Made by a program: the position numbers and the translations under genes
In this document: piece by piece, positions 8,516 to 17,690 of the stretch
How the letters are laid out: the number at the start of each line of letters is the position of its first letter
How positions within the stretch are numbered: the first letter of the stretch is position 1
Source of the DNA: Streptomyces abyssalis
GTDB lineage: Bacteria; Actinomycetota; Actinomycetes; Streptomycetales; Streptomycetaceae
Direction: 5' to 3'
Assembly (NCBI RefSeq): GCF_001751365.1
Contig: NZ_LJGT01000041.1
Span: 1,233,045 to 1,297,044, forward strand
DNA: 64,000 nucleotides
The notes under the pieces: model-generated
What the model was told of the DNA's origin: nothing
The model's database searches: none
The model's input: only the letters and a program-made list of their open reading frames with translations

Positions 8516-9382
8516 ATGCCCCAGCACACCCCCGGGCCTGAACGCGCCGGCACCGCAGCGGCTCCCGCCGGCACCGCAGCGGAGCCGTCCGGGGCCGAGA
8601 ACACCGGACTCGGTTCCGGTCACAGTGCTCTCGACGAGCTGTGGCGTTCCTACAAGGCCACGGGCGACGAGGGGCTGCGGGAGCAGCTGATCCTGCATTA
8701 CTCGCCACTGGTGAAGTACGTCGCCGGGCGGGTCAGCGTCGGCCTGCCCTCCAATGTGGAACAGGCCGACTTCGTCTCCTCCGGCGTTTTCGGGCTCATC
8801 GACGCCATCGAGAAGTTCGACCCGGAGCGCTCCATCAAGTTCGAGACGTACGCGATCACGCGGATCCGCGGGGCGATGATCGACGAACTGCGGGCGCTGG
8901 ACTGGATCCCGAGGTCGGTGCGACAGAAGGCACGTGCCGTCGAACGGGCCTACGCCACTTTGGAGTCGAGCCTGCGGCGCAGCCCGTCCGAGTCGGAGGT
9001 CGCCGCGGAGATGGGCATCCCGCTGGACGAACTGCACGGCGTCTTCAGCCAGTTGTCCCTGGCCAACGTCGTGGCCCTGGAGGAGCTGCTGCACGTCGGC
9101 GGCGAGGGCGGCGACCGGCTCAGCCTCATGGACACCCTGGAGGACACCGCCGCGGACAACCCGGTCGAGGTCGCCGAGGACCGCGAGCTGCGCCGGCTGC
9201 TGGCCCGCGCCGTCAACACCCTCCCGGAGCGGGAGAAGACGGTGGTGACCCTGTACTACTACGAGGGCCTGACCCTGGCTGAGATCGGTCAGGTACTGGG
9301 GGTCACGGAGAGCCGGGTGAGCCAGATCCACACCAAGTCGGTCCTTCAGCTTCGGGCAAAGCTCGCCGACGCCGGTCGCTGA
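8516..9382 (+). CDS. whiG: RNA polymerase sigma factor WhiG
   Basis: WhiG is the FliA-type sigma factor that commits Streptomyces aerial hyphae to sporulation. The 288-residue product shows region 2 ('LILHYSPLVKYVAGRV', 'GVFGLIDAIEKFDPER', 'FETYAITRIRGAMIDELRALDWIP'), region 3 ('RSPSESEVAAEMGI') and region 4 with its helix-turn-helix ('LPEREKTVVTLYYYEGLTLAEIG' split across 'VTESRVSQIH'). ATG 8516 gives the expected length; a longer frame upstream is extra. A small palindrome GACCG-TG-CGGTC at 8410–8421 lies in the leader. Position after dprA agrees with other streptomycetes. Confidence 0.96.
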   Translation: MPQHTPGPERAGTAAAPAGTAAEPSGAENTGLGSGHSALDELWRSYKATGDEGLREQLILHYSPLVKYVAGRVSVGLPSNVEQADFVSSGVFGLIDAIEKFDPERSIKFETYAITRIRGAMIDELRALDWIPRSVRQKARAVERAYATLESSLRRSPSESEVAAEMGIPLDELHGVFSQLSLANVVALEELLHVGGEGGDRLSLMDTLEDTAADNPVEVAEDRELRRLLARAVNTLPEREKTVVTLYYYEGLTLAEIGQVLGVTESRVSQIHTKSVLQLRAKLADAGR

Positions 9383-9411
9383 ATCGGCCCCTCCGTCCGT
9401 AAGGTGGCAGG

Positions 9412-9993
9412 GTGCCAAGGATTCGAGCGGCCTCCGTGGCCGAGCACCGGACCATGCAGCGCTCCGCCCTCCTCGACGCTGCCCGTGAGCTGCTGTCCGA
9501 AGGCGGCACCGAAGCGCTGAACTTCCCCGCCCTGGCGCAGCGCACCGGGCTGGCGCGCTCCTCGGTCTACGAGTACTTCCGCTCCCGCGGCGCCGTCGTC
9601 GAGGAGCTGTGCGCCGTCGACTTCCCCGTGTGGGCGGCCGAGGTCGAGGCGGCGATGGCCGAGGCCGAGTCCCCGGAAGACAAGATCGAGGCGTATGTAC
9701 GGCGGCAGCTGGCGCTGGTCGGCGACGGGCGGCACCGAGCGGTCGTGGCGATCTCCGCCGGCGAACTGGACGCGGGCGCACGAGAGAAGATCCGCGCGGC
9801 CCATGGCGGTCTCGTGGCCATGGTCGTCGAGGCACTGGCGGAGCTGGGGCATGACCGTCCGCGGCTGGCCGCGATGCTGCTGCAAGGTGTCGTCGACGGG
9901 GCAGTGCGGCGCATCGAACTCGGTGCCGCCGAGAGCCCGGAAGAGATCACCGAGGCGGCGGTCGGCATGGCGCTGGACGGCGTCCGGGGCTGA
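9412..9993 (+). CDS. TetR family transcriptional regulator
   Basis: A 193-residue TetR-type repressor. The N-terminal helix-turn-helix is clear ('ALNFPALAQRTGLARSSVYEYF', about residues 38–59), followed by a helical ligand/dimer domain. The GTG start at 9412 lies 29 bases after whiG, so it could share the whiG transcript. No ligand can be predicted. Its last 47 bases overlap the 3' end of the convergent M23-type gene. Confidence 0.9.
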   Translation: MPRIRAASVAEHRTMQRSALLDAARELLSEGGTEALNFPALAQRTGLARSSVYEYFRSRGAVVEELCAVDFPVWAAEVEAAMAEAESPEDKIEAYVRRQLALVGDGRHRAVVAISAGELDAGAREKIRAAHGGLVAMVVEALAELGHDRPRLAAMLLQGVVDGAVRRIELGAAESPEEITEAAVGMALDGVRG

Positions 9994-11185
9994 CCTTCGG
10001 TGGCGGGCGCTCTGTCGGCGGCCGCGCGCGTCGAAGATCCCCGGTCTCATCGTGCCTCGGCCCGGATGGGCCGCCGTGCCGGCGCGCACCGGGACCGGCG
10101 CGGCGGCTTCCCTTCGCCCGGGCGATACGCCGGTGCGCGCAGAAGGCCGCAGATCCCAGCCCGGCAGCCAGCGACGCGGCTGACAGGCCGGGCGCCGGAC
10201 TACCTCCCACGTCCCTGGTCGGCCCCGCTGCTTCCGCACTGTGCACGGCCAGGCGGCTCCGGATCACCGAGTCCGGTGCCGAGCCCACCCCCGGAGCGGA
10301 GCCCACCCCCGGAGCCGAGTCCACCCGCGGAGCCGCCGCCGGCCCGGAAGCCGCTCCCGCCCCCAGGCTCCGGCCGGAACGCCCGTCGGTGACGTCTCCG
10401 GCGCCACCACCCCGAGGCAGGGGCACGCCGAAGACGGGAAGCAGCCTCGACGGGCCACCGCGCAGCAGACCGGCCGGCAGCAGCGAGAGCGGATCGACGT
10501 AGCGCTCGGCCCGTCGTGCGCCCCAGTGCAGACAGGCGCGGCGACAGTGGAACGGTCCGTCCGCCAAGGTGCCCACGGTCTCGCCCGCCCGCACCCGGTC
10601 GCCCTTGCGCACGGAAGGCCGCACGGGCTCGTACGTCGTGCGCAGCGCCGGGCGGCCCGTACCCGACAGCTCGACCGACACCACCCCGCGCCCCGCGACC
10701 CTGCCCGCGAACGAGACCTTTCCGTCGGCCACCGCCCGTACGGGGCTGCCCCGCGAAGCCGCCAGATCCACCCCGCGGTGACCGGCGGCCCAGGGATCGG
10801 GAGGTGGCTGCCATCCGTGCACGACCCGCGGACGCGGCGCCCCGGAGCGCCCCTCCACCGGCCACACCCGGTCGCCGGAGGGGGCAGCATTGCCGGCAAT
10901 CCCAGCACCGCCCCTGTCCGGTTGGGACGGCGGTGGTCCCTGCGCTGCGTCCACGTACGCGGGAGGTCCCGCGGTCGCACCGGTGGCCGGAGTGGCGACG
11001 GCCCAGAGCACCCCGCACAAGACCACACAGATCACAGGGACGACCACGAAACCGGGAACAGTGCGCACACCCGGCTCACCCCGCACGCCCCGCGTCCAGC
11101 TCGTCCCACGCATCAGGTCCGTCCGGCCCGTCGAGCCCTTCCCTGTCGTCCCCCGTGCTGCGCACCCGCGCCGGACCCGCACCAT
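9947..11185 (-). CDS. Membrane-anchored M23-type (LytM-like) peptidase domain protein
   Basis: A 412-residue envelope protein. An N-terminal membrane segment ('GFVVVPVICVVLCGVLWAV') suggests export or anchoring. The M23 domain follows with 'AGHRGVDLAAS' (the H-x3-D zinc ligands), a beta-rich core ('GRGVVSVELSGTGRPALRTTYE') and 'CRRACLHWGARR'. The usual second motif H-x-H reads C-L-H, so catalysis may be lost, and it may act as a cell-wall-binding or regulatory LytM factor. The C-terminal 150 residues are low-complexity with G-S-A-P repeats and a possible second hydrophobic patch. Start 11185 has a GAGGGGGG site just upstream; ATG 11113 is an alternative. The long tail and overlap with the TetR gene raise the possibility of a frame error in the tail. 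Confidence 0.75.
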   Translation of the reverse strand: MVRVRRGCAARGTTGKGSTGRTDLMRGTSWTRGVRGEPGVRTVPGFVVVPVICVVLCGVLWAVATPATGATAGPPAYVDAAQGPPPSQPDRGGAGIAGNAAPSGDRVWPVEGRSGAPRPRVVHGWQPPPDPWAAGHRGVDLAASRGSPVRAVADGKVSFAGRVAGRGVVSVELSGTGRPALRTTYEPVRPSVRKGDRVRAGETVGTLADGPFHCRRACLHWGARRAERYVDPLSLLPAGLLRGGPSRLLPVFGVPLPRGGGAGDVTDGRSGRSLGAGAASGPAAAPRVDSAPGVGSAPGVGSAPDSVIRSRLAVHSAEAAGPTRDVGGSPAPGLSAASLAAGLGSAAFCAHRRIARAKGSRRAGPGARRHGGPSGPRHDETGDLRRARPPTERPPPKVSPGRRPAPCRPPPR

Positions 11186-11658
11186 GTACACCCCCCTCTC
11201 GCCTCCTGCCCGCCCTTGGGCTGCCGTGGACGCACGGTCCCGCATCGTCACCGAGCGCAGGGATCTTGCCGAACTTCCGTGGAGAACCGGCCTGTTGTGG
11301 ACAGATGCGTCACCCGTACGGGGGCGGCGGTGCTCCTCAGCGGTCCGCCGCCGCACATCCGGCCGCGCCCGGCGAAGCGCACTCACCGTGCATGTACGGC
11401 CCGCACGTCATGTCCGGCAAGCCGGACCCGCCGTACGAGGGAGTCGCGGCCCGCTGCGGTCCCGTACACTGCTGGTGGCGGCCCGGGCGACCGGGCTGAC
11501 TTCGCACGCCTCGCCACCCTCACCCGGTGGCCGCGTATCTCGGTCCCGTGAGGGCCCTCTCGACAGGTCCCTCGGGCACAGCGCGACAGAGGCGTCAGGC
11601 AAGCGATGGCCATCCCGGCCAGCGCTGACGACAACCGAGCAATTCAAGGAGAACGGCC
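11186..11658. other. Intergenic region with divergent promoters, including the rpsB leader
   Basis: These 473 bases separate the leftward M23-type gene from rightward rpsB. No convincing coding frame is present on either strand. A TACACT hexamer at about 11465–11470 could be a –10 element for rpsB, without an obvious –35 match. The long leader may hold autoregulatory structure, as often seen upstream of ribosomal protein genes, but no specific fold was recognised. Confidence 0.4.
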
Positions 11659-12582
11659 ATGGCCGTCGTCACGATGCGGGAGCTGCTTGAGAGCGGCGTC
11701 CACTTCGGGCACCAGACCCGGCGCTGGAACCCGAAGATGAAGCGCTTCATCTTCACCGAGCGCAACGGCATTTACATCATCGACCTGCTCCAGTCGCTGT
11801 CGTACATCGACCGCGCCTACGAGTTCGTCAAGGAGACCGTCGCGCACGGCGGCTCCATCATGTTCGTCGGCACCAAGAAGCAGGCCCAGGAGGCCATCGC
11901 CGAGCAGGCCACGCGCGTGGGCATGCCCTTCGTGAACCAGCGCTGGCTCGGCGGCATGCTGACGAACTTCTCGACCGTCTACAAGCGCCTCCAGCGCCTG
12001 AAGGAGCTCGAGCAGATCGACTTCGAGGACGTGGCAGCCTCCGGCCTCACCAAGAAGGAACTGCTCGTCCTCTCCCGTGAGAAGGCGAAGCTGGAGAAGA
12101 CCCTCGGCGGTATCCGCGAGATGCAGAAGGTGCCCAGCGCCGTGTGGATCGTGGACACCAAGAAGGAGCACATCGCCGTAGGCGAGGCGCGGAAGCTCAA
12201 CATCCCGGTCGTCGCGATCCTGGACACCAACTGCGACCCGGACGAGGTCGACTACAAGATCCCGGGCAACGACGACGCGATCCGCTCCGTCACGCTCCTC
12301 ACCCGCGTGATCGCCGACGCCGCGGCCGAGGGCCTGATCGCCCGTTCCGGCGCCGCCGAGGCCGCCAAGGGCGGCGACAAGGCCGCCGAACCGCTCGCCG
12401 AGTGGGAGCGGGAGCTCCTGGAGGGCGAGAAGAGCGAGGGCGCAGCGGCCAAGGCCACCGAGGCGGCTCCCGCCGAGGCTGACAAGGCCGAGGAGAAGGC
12501 CACTGACGCCAAGGCCGAGGAAAAGGCCGAGGAGAAGCCGGCTGACGAGGCCGCCGAGGCGAAGCCCTCCGAGGAAGCCTGA
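11659..12582 (+). CDS. rpsB: 30S ribosomal protein S2
   Basis: Small-subunit protein S2, needed for S1 binding and late 30S assembly. The N-terminal signature 'TMRELLESGVHFGHQTRRWN' and 'NQRWLGGMLTNF' are present, with 'DTNCDPDEVDYKIPGNDDA' near residue 200. The 307-residue length exceeds the usual 240–260 because of a C-terminal tail of about 65 residues made almost only of Glu, Ala and Lys, common in streptomycetes. An AAGGAG site precedes ATG 11659. It begins the rpsB–tsf–pyrH–frr–cdsA block. Confidence 0.98.
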   Translation: MAVVTMRELLESGVHFGHQTRRWNPKMKRFIFTERNGIYIIDLLQSLSYIDRAYEFVKETVAHGGSIMFVGTKKQAQEAIAEQATRVGMPFVNQRWLGGMLTNFSTVYKRLQRLKELEQIDFEDVAASGLTKKELLVLSREKAKLEKTLGGIREMQKVPSAVWIVDTKKEHIAVGEARKLNIPVVAILDTNCDPDEVDYKIPGNDDAIRSVTLLTRVIADAAAEGLIARSGAAEAAKGGDKAAEPLAEWERELLEGEKSEGAAAKATEAAPAEADKAEEKATDAKAEEKAEEKPADEAAEAKPSEEA

Positions 12583-12586
12583 CGTT

Positions 12587-12636
12587 CACCGGGGCGCGGC
12601 GCACATGCATCAGCCGCATTCAGCCGTGCCCCGGTG
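12587..12636 (+). terminator. Hairpin between rpsB and tsf
   Basis: Nine-base perfect arms CACCGGGGC (12587–12595) and GCCCCGGTG (12628–12636) directly after the rpsB stop, with a 32-base loop. No T-run follows, as is usual in streptomycetes. It may be a partial terminator or an RNA-stabilising element that adjusts tsf relative to rpsB. The rest of the interval to 12827 shows no gene. Confidence 0.5.
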
Positions 12637-12827
12637 ACCATCCCGGCGGCCGTACGGGAAGAGACGCGGACGCACAGACCTGACTCCGCCCGAACCGCAC
12701 CACGGTGCGGGGGAGCCTCCCGGCCGGCCGCAAACAGACCTCAAGAAGGACGAGTTCCGCCCCGGCGCACCGCGCCCCCGGCGCGCCCGAGCGCGAGGCG
12801 GGGCCTGGTCACAGAAGGAAACCAAGC

Positions 12828-13664
12828 ATGGCGAACTACACCGCCGCCGACGTCAAGAAGCTCCGCGAGCTCACCGGCGCCGGCATGATGGACTGCAAGA
12901 AGGCCCTGGAGGAGTCCGGTGGCGAAGTCGACAAGGCCGTAGAGGTTCTGCGCGTCAAGGGGCAGAAGGGCGTCGCCAAGCGCGAGAGCCGCACCGCCTC
13001 GAACGGCGCTCTGGTCGCCCGCATCGCCGACGACAACACCTCGGGTGTGCTCGTCGAGCTCAAGTGCGAGACGGACTTCGTCGCCAAGGGCGAGAAGTTC
13101 CTCGCAGCCGCTGACGCCATCGCCGCACACGTCGCGGCCACTTCCCCCGCCGACACCGGCGCCCTGCTCGCCTCCGAGATCGAGCCGGGCAAGACCGTGC
13201 AGGCGTACGTGGACGAGGCCAACGCCAACCTCGGCGAGAAGATCGTCCTGGACCGCTTCGCCCAGTTCTCCGGCGCGTACGTCGCCTCCTACCTGCACCG
13301 CACGAGCCCGGACCTGCCGCCGCAGGTCGGTGTGCTCGTCGAGCTGGACAAGGAGAACGCGGAGGTCGCCAAGGACGTCGCGCAGCACATCGCCGCCTTC
13401 GCGCCGAGGTTCCTCACCCGTGAGGAGATCCCGGCCGAGACGGTCGAGAACGAGCGCCGCATCGCCGAGGAGACCGCGCGCGAGGAGGGCAAGCCCGAGC
13501 AGGCGCTGCCCAAGATCGTCGAGGGCCGGGTCACGGGCTTCTTCAAGGAGAACACCCTGCTCGACCAGCCCTTCGCCAAGGACAACAAGAAGAGCGTCCA
13601 GAAGGTTCTGGAAGAGGCGGGCGTCACGCTGAAGCACTTCGCGCGCTTCCGCGTGGGGGCCTGA
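12828..13664 (+). CDS. tsf: Elongation factor Ts
   Basis: EF-Ts is the nucleotide exchange factor for EF-Tu. The 278-residue product starts 'MANYTAADVKKLRELTGAGM', containing the EF-Ts signature 1 ('LRELTGAGMMDCKKALEE'), and has signature 2 near residue 76 ('LVELKCETDFVAK'). Both coiled-coil and dimerisation regions are present. ATG 12828 is preceded by AGAAGGAA. An in-frame upstream extension to 12705 has no family similarity. Confidence 0.98.
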   Translation: MANYTAADVKKLRELTGAGMMDCKKALEESGGEVDKAVEVLRVKGQKGVAKRESRTASNGALVARIADDNTSGVLVELKCETDFVAKGEKFLAAADAIAAHVAATSPADTGALLASEIEPGKTVQAYVDEANANLGEKIVLDRFAQFSGAYVASYLHRTSPDLPPQVGVLVELDKENAEVAKDVAQHIAAFAPRFLTREEIPAETVENERRIAEETAREEGKPEQALPKIVEGRVTGFFKENTLLDQPFAKDNKKSVQKVLEEAGVTLKHFARFRVGA

Positions 13665-13681
13665 CTCCCGCAGAACCTCCG

Positions 13682-13701
13682 GCCCGGGCGGTGCCCCGGG
13701 C
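13682..13701 (+). terminator. GC-rich hairpin after tsf
   Basis: Arms GCCCGGG (13682–13688) and CCCGGGC (13695–13701) with a six-base loop, 17 bases after the tsf stop. This is a plausible rho-independent-like terminator separating tsf from pyrH. The remaining bases to 13846 probably contain the pyrH promoter. Confidence 0.5.
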
Positions 13702-13846
13702 GCGACGCCGCCGCGTGGAGCACGCGAACGGTACGCGCCCGATAGGGTCGGGGACAGAGCAGTTGTGACGAGGAGGCCATTGCCGCATCTGGGATTGCGA
13801 GGATCCGACGGCAGTGGCCTCCTTCGTATGCACGCGAGGAGAGTTC

Positions 13847-14614
13847 ATGGGTAAGGACAGCGATACATCCGACACAGGCAGGGGCCGCAGCGGCCGTAAA
13901 CGCTTCCTGCTCAAGCTCTCCGGTGAGGCGTTCGCCGGCGGTGGGGGGCTCGGTGTCGATCCCGACGTCGTGCACAAGATGGCGCACGAGATCGCGTCCG
14001 TCGTACGTGACGGGGCGGAGCTCGCCGTGGTGATCGGCGGCGGCAACTTCTTCCGCGGCGCCGAGCTGCAGGTGCGCGGCATGGACCGCGCACGCTCCGA
14101 CTACATGGGGATGCTGGGCACGGTCATGAACTGCCTGGCCCTGCAGGACTTCCTGGAGAAGGAAGGCATCGACTCCCGCGTCCAGACGGCCATCACCATG
14201 GGGCAGGTCGCCGAACCGTACATTCCGCTGCGCGCCGTACGGCACCTGGAGAAGGGCCGGGTCGTGATCTTCGGCGCGGGCATGGGCATGCCGTACTTCT
14301 CCACCGACACCACCGCCGCGCAGCGTGCCCTGGAGATTCACGCGGAAGCGCTGCTGATGGGCAAGAACGGGGTCGACGGCGTGTACGACTCGGACCCGGC
14401 GAAGAACCCGGACGCCGTGAAGTTCGACGCCCTCGAGTACGGCGAGGTCATCACGCGCGATCTGAAGGTCGCCGACGCCACCGCCGTCACTCTCTGCCGG
14501 GACAACAAACTGCCGATCCTCGTCTTCGAGTTGCTCGCCGAGGGCAATATCGCGCGGGCCGTGAAGGGTGAGAAGATCGGCACCCTGGTGAGCAACCAGG
14601 GCACGAGAGGCTGA
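13847..14614 (+). CDS. pyrH: UMP kinase
   Basis: UMP kinase phosphorylates UMP to UDP in pyrimidine synthesis. The 255-residue product carries the amino-acid-kinase fold: 'RFLLKLSGEAFAGGGGLGVD', 'ELAVVIGGGNFFRGAEL', 'DYMGMLGTVMNCLAL', 'GMGMPYFSTDTTAAQRALEI' and 'KNGVDGVYDSDPAKN'. ATG 13847 follows GAGGAGAG at the proper distance. The N-terminal 20 residues are variable and hydrophilic. Confidence 0.97.
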   Translation: MGKDSDTSDTGRGRSGRKRFLLKLSGEAFAGGGGLGVDPDVVHKMAHEIASVVRDGAELAVVIGGGNFFRGAELQVRGMDRARSDYMGMLGTVMNCLALQDFLEKEGIDSRVQTAITMGQVAEPYIPLRAVRHLEKGRVVIFGAGMGMPYFSTDTTAAQRALEIHAEALLMGKNGVDGVYDSDPAKNPDAVKFDALEYGEVITRDLKVADATAVTLCRDNKLPILVFELLAEGNIARAVKGEKIGTLVSNQGTRG

Positions 14615-14775
14615 CGTTCGGCGTTCGGCGGCGGTCCGGGGCGCACGGCGCCCACGGGGTGACTCGCCGTCGTACGAACGGCTCGACACGGGGTGGACAA
14701 CCGCCTGCCGGTCGGACACCGTGCAGGAATCAGGGCTTATCCGCAAAGCTCATTCAAGGAAACCAGGAGCACGTG

Positions 14776-15333
14776 GTGATCGAAGAGACCCTCCTCGAAG
14801 CCGAGGAGAAGATGGAGAAGGCGGTCGTGGTCGCCAAGGAGGACTTCGCCGCGATCCGCACTGGCCGTGCGCACCCGGCGATGTTCAACAAGATCGTGGC
14901 CGAGTACTACGGCACGATGACGCCGATCAACCAGTTGGCCTCGTTCTCGGTTCCGGAGCCGCGGATGGCGGTGGTGACTCCGTTCGACAAGAGCTCGCTG
15001 CGCAACATCGAGCAGGCGATCCGCGACTCCGACCTGGGAGTCAACCCGTCGAACGACGGCAATATCATCCGGGTGACTTTCCCCGAGCTGACCGAGGAGC
15101 GCCGCAAGGAGTTCATCAAGGTCGCCAAGGGCAAGGCCGAGGACGCGAAGATCTCGATCCGCAGCGTCCGCCGCAAGGCCAAGGAGACCTTCGAGGCCGC
15201 CATCAAGGACGGCGACGTAGGTGAGGACGAGGGCCGCCGGGCTGAGAAGGAGCTCGACGACACCACCTCGAAGTACCAGGGCCAGATCGACGAGCTGCTC
15301 AAGCACAAGGAAGCCGAGCTGCTCGAGGTCTGA
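14776..15333 (+). CDS. frr: Ribosome recycling factor
   Basis: RRF, together with EF-G, splits ribosomes after termination. The 185-residue product has exactly the family length. It starts with GTG as '(M)IEETLLEAEEKMEKAV', and holds 'DFAAIRTGRAHPAMFNKI', 'PFDKSSLRNIEQAI' and 'LTEERRKEFIKVAKGKAEDA'. An AGGAG site at 14765–14769 supports GTG 14776; the adjacent GTG at 14773 is an alternative. Confidence 0.97.
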   Translation: MIEETLLEAEEKMEKAVVVAKEDFAAIRTGRAHPAMFNKIVAEYYGTMTPINQLASFSVPEPRMAVVTPFDKSSLRNIEQAIRDSDLGVNPSNDGNIIRVTFPELTEERRKEFIKVAKGKAEDAKISIRSVRRKAKETFEAAIKDGDVGEDEGRRAEKELDDTTSKYQGQIDELLKHKEAELLEV

Positions 15334-15411
15334 GCCCCGGAGCGCGGGGGCTTCCCCGAGCGGGGGGCTGTACGAGATCCGTCCGAGGTCCGAAGTCTGA
15401 GGCTGCAATCT

Positions 15412-16602
15412 GTGAACGACTCATCGTGGGGAGCCCCACGGCCCCGTGCCGGCTTCCCGGGCGCACCCGGCCAGGGAGGCGCTGCGCCGCGCGGCGAATT
15501 CCGCTCCGGCGCGGGTGAAGCTCCCGCGCACGAGGCCGGTGGTGTGCCGCAGACTCGGGACATGCCCATCGTCTCCGACCCGGGCGGCTCCGACGGCGGC
15601 CACGGCAGATCCGGTCCGGGGGGCCCTCACGGCCTCCACGGCTCCGGCGACTCCCGGCGCTCCGGCGGACCCGGTGGCCCCGGCGGCTCCGGCAGCCGGG
15701 AGAGCGGCCCCGCCCCCGACTCCGGTCCCGCCCGCCGGCCCGGTTCCGGTGCGTCCGACCCGGGCCCGGCCCCCTTGAGCGGCAAGAAACGGGCCGGACG
15801 CGACCTGCGTGCCGCCATAGGAGTCGGTGTCGGCCTCGGTGCCGTCATCCTCGCCTCCCTCTTCTTCTACAAGCCGGTCTTCCTCGGCGTGATCGTCGTG
15901 GCCGTCGTCGTCGGCCTGTGGGAGCTGACCTCACGGCTCAGCGAGCGCAAGGAGATCCAGGCACCGCTGGTCCCGCTCGCCGTGGGTGGCGCGGCGATGG
16001 TGATCGCGGGTTATCTGCGCGGGCCTGAGGGCGCGTGGGTGGTCATGGCACTGACCGCGCTCGCCGTACTCGTATGGCGGATGACGGAATCGCCGGAGGA
16101 CTACCTGCGCGACGTCACCGCGGCCGTGTTCGCCACCTTCTACGTGCCGTTCCTGGCCACGTTCGTCGCGCTCATGCTCGCCGCCGACGACGGCCCCTGG
16201 CGGGTCCTGACGTTTCTGCTGCTCACGGTCGTCAGCGACACCGGCGCGTACGCGGTGGGCTGGCGCTTCGGCAAGCACAAGCTCGCCCCGGCCATCAGCC
16301 CCGCCAAGACGCGTGAGGGGCTGGGTGGCGCGATCGCCTTCTCCATGGCGGCCGGGGCGCTGTGCACGCAGTTCCTGATCGACGGCGGCAGCTGGTGGCA
16401 GGGGCTGCTCCTCGGCCTTGCGGTCGCGGTCACCGCCACCCTGGGTGACCTGGGCGAATCCATGATGAAGCGCGACCTCGGCATCAAGGACATGGGGACG
16501 CTCCTCCCCGGCCACGGCGGCATCATGGACCGCTTGGACTCGCTGCTCCCCACGGCTCCGGTCGTATGGCTGCTCTTCGTCGCGTTCGTGGGCGGCGGCT
16601 GA
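15412..16602 (+). CDS. cdsA: Phosphatidate cytidylyltransferase
   Basis: CDP-diacylglycerol synthase, the membrane enzyme that makes the common precursor of phospholipids from phosphatidate and CTP. The 396-residue protein has an unusual 120-residue Pro/Gly-rich N-terminal tail before about seven or eight transmembrane helices. The family signature is complete near the C-terminus ('KRDLGIKDMGTLLPGHGG' then 'MDRLDSL'). GTG 15412 starts 78 bases after frr, so it may belong to the same transcript. Confidence 0.95.
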   Translation: MNDSSWGAPRPRAGFPGAPGQGGAAPRGEFRSGAGEAPAHEAGGVPQTRDMPIVSDPGGSDGGHGRSGPGGPHGLHGSGDSRRSGGPGGPGGSGSRESGPAPDSGPARRPGSGASDPGPAPLSGKKRAGRDLRAAIGVGVGLGAVILASLFFYKPVFLGVIVVAVVVGLWELTSRLSERKEIQAPLVPLAVGGAAMVIAGYLRGPEGAWVVMALTALAVLVWRMTESPEDYLRDVTAAVFATFYVPFLATFVALMLAADDGPWRVLTFLLLTVVSDTGAYAVGWRFGKHKLAPAISPAKTREGLGGAIAFSMAAGALCTQFLIDGGSWWQGLLLGLAVAVTATLGDLGESMMKRDLGIKDMGTLLPGHGGIMDRLDSLLPTAPVVWLLFVAFVGGG

Positions 16603-16654
16603 CCAGGCGGGCCGCCCCGCCAGCCCACGCGAGCAGGACCGGACCCGGTTTCCC

Positions 16655-16790
16655 TCAGCCGGCCCCGTGCGCCCCACCGTGCCCCGAGCCGTCGAGACCG
16701 GTCACGAGCCCGTCGTAGTAGCCCTTCATCGCGGGGCAGTAGTCGTGACGCAGGGCAAGCGGCCTACGGCGTACCTCCGTGGAGCGGGCC
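16655..16790 (-). pseudogene. Possible 3' remnant of an unidentified gene
   Basis: On the minus strand a frame ending at 16655 reads '..RHDYCPAMKGYYDGLVTG..' with strong G/C third positions over about 30 codons, typical of real coding sequence. No start codon with a ribosome binding site was found and upstream similarity fades quickly. It looks like the tail of a gene whose 5' part was lost. The family was not recognised. Confidence 0.25.
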
Positions 16791-16824
16791 CCCAAACAGC
16801 CGGGGTCTCCTCCCCGGTCCGGGA

Positions 16825-17427
16825 TCATTCCGGTGGTTGTGGGTCGTACTGAATGCCTCGGCGCACCTGCCGCGCACGCTCCGGCGACGCCAGGCGGGCT
16901 ACCAGGTGGAGTGCCATGTCAATCCCGGCCGAGACCCCTGCAGCGGTGATCGTGTCGCCGTCGTCGACGAACCGGTCGTCGGGTCGCACCCCGATCGTCG
17001 GGTCGATTTCCTTGAGTTTCTCCAGCGAATCCCAGTGCGTCGTGGCAGGGCGCCCGTTGAGCAGGCCGGCCGCTGCGAAGACCAGCGAGCCGGTGCACAC
17101 GCTCGTCATGAGCGGAACCGAAGGGCGCTGGGAGCGAACCCACTCCAGGTGCCGGTCGTCGGTGAGCTGGGGACGGGTCCCCCGGCCGCCGGGGTGCAGC
17201 AGCACGTCCAGTGCGGGCGCGTCGGCCATCGAGTAGTGCGGCTCGATCGTGAGCCCCTTCGCGCAGGTCACGGGTTCTCCATCAGCGGAGAGGCAGAAGA
17301 CCCGCCAGCCATCACCGGCGAAGACCCGTGTCCAGTACGCCAGGACCTCCCAAGGTCCGATGGCATCCAGCTCTTCAACGTCCGGGAACAGCAGGATCCC
17401 GATGTACCGCACGTCTTCGTCGCCCAT
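16825..17427 (-). CDS. DJ-1/PfpI family protein (isonitrile-hydratase-like)
   Basis: A 200-residue class I glutamine amidotransferase-like protein. The nucleophile elbow is 'MTSVCTGSLVFAAAGLLNGR' with the Cys near residue 106, and 'ATTHW' follows, a pattern typical of isonitrile-hydratase-like and AraC-linked members. 'ILLFPDVEELDAIGPWEVL' is the N-terminal strand with the conserved acidic residues. ATG 17427 is preferred over a TTG four codons upstream. It is divergent from the VOC gene, and the 263 bases between them hold promoters only. The substrate cannot be predicted. Confidence 0.85.
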   Translation of the reverse strand: MGDEDVRYIGILLFPDVEELDAIGPWEVLAYWTRVFAGDGWRVFCLSADGEPVTCAKGLTIEPHYSMADAPALDVLLHPGGRGTRPQLTDDRHLEWVRSQRPSVPLMTSVCTGSLVFAAAGLLNGRPATTHWDSLEKLKEIDPTIGVRPDDRFVDDGDTITAAGVSAGIDMALHLVARLASPERARQVRRGIQYDPQPPE

Positions 17428-17690
17428 GCAGAGATCCAATCAGAGCCGCTGTTCGCCGGCCCGCCACGACCCTCTCCGTCCAGCCACCTGGTACTACCGC
17501 AACCGCCGCTACCGCAGACCAGCACTCGTGGCTTCAGGCTGCCCTCAGAGGGTTCTCCGTGCTCTGCTCTCGAAAGGGGCGTCAGAGTCTCGGAGTCCGG
17601 CGGTCTGCGGATGTCGAGAACGTGCCACCGGCTCCGTCCCAGGGACATCAGCGGCCACCACCGGCCGTACGGAAAGAAGGAGAGACCAGC

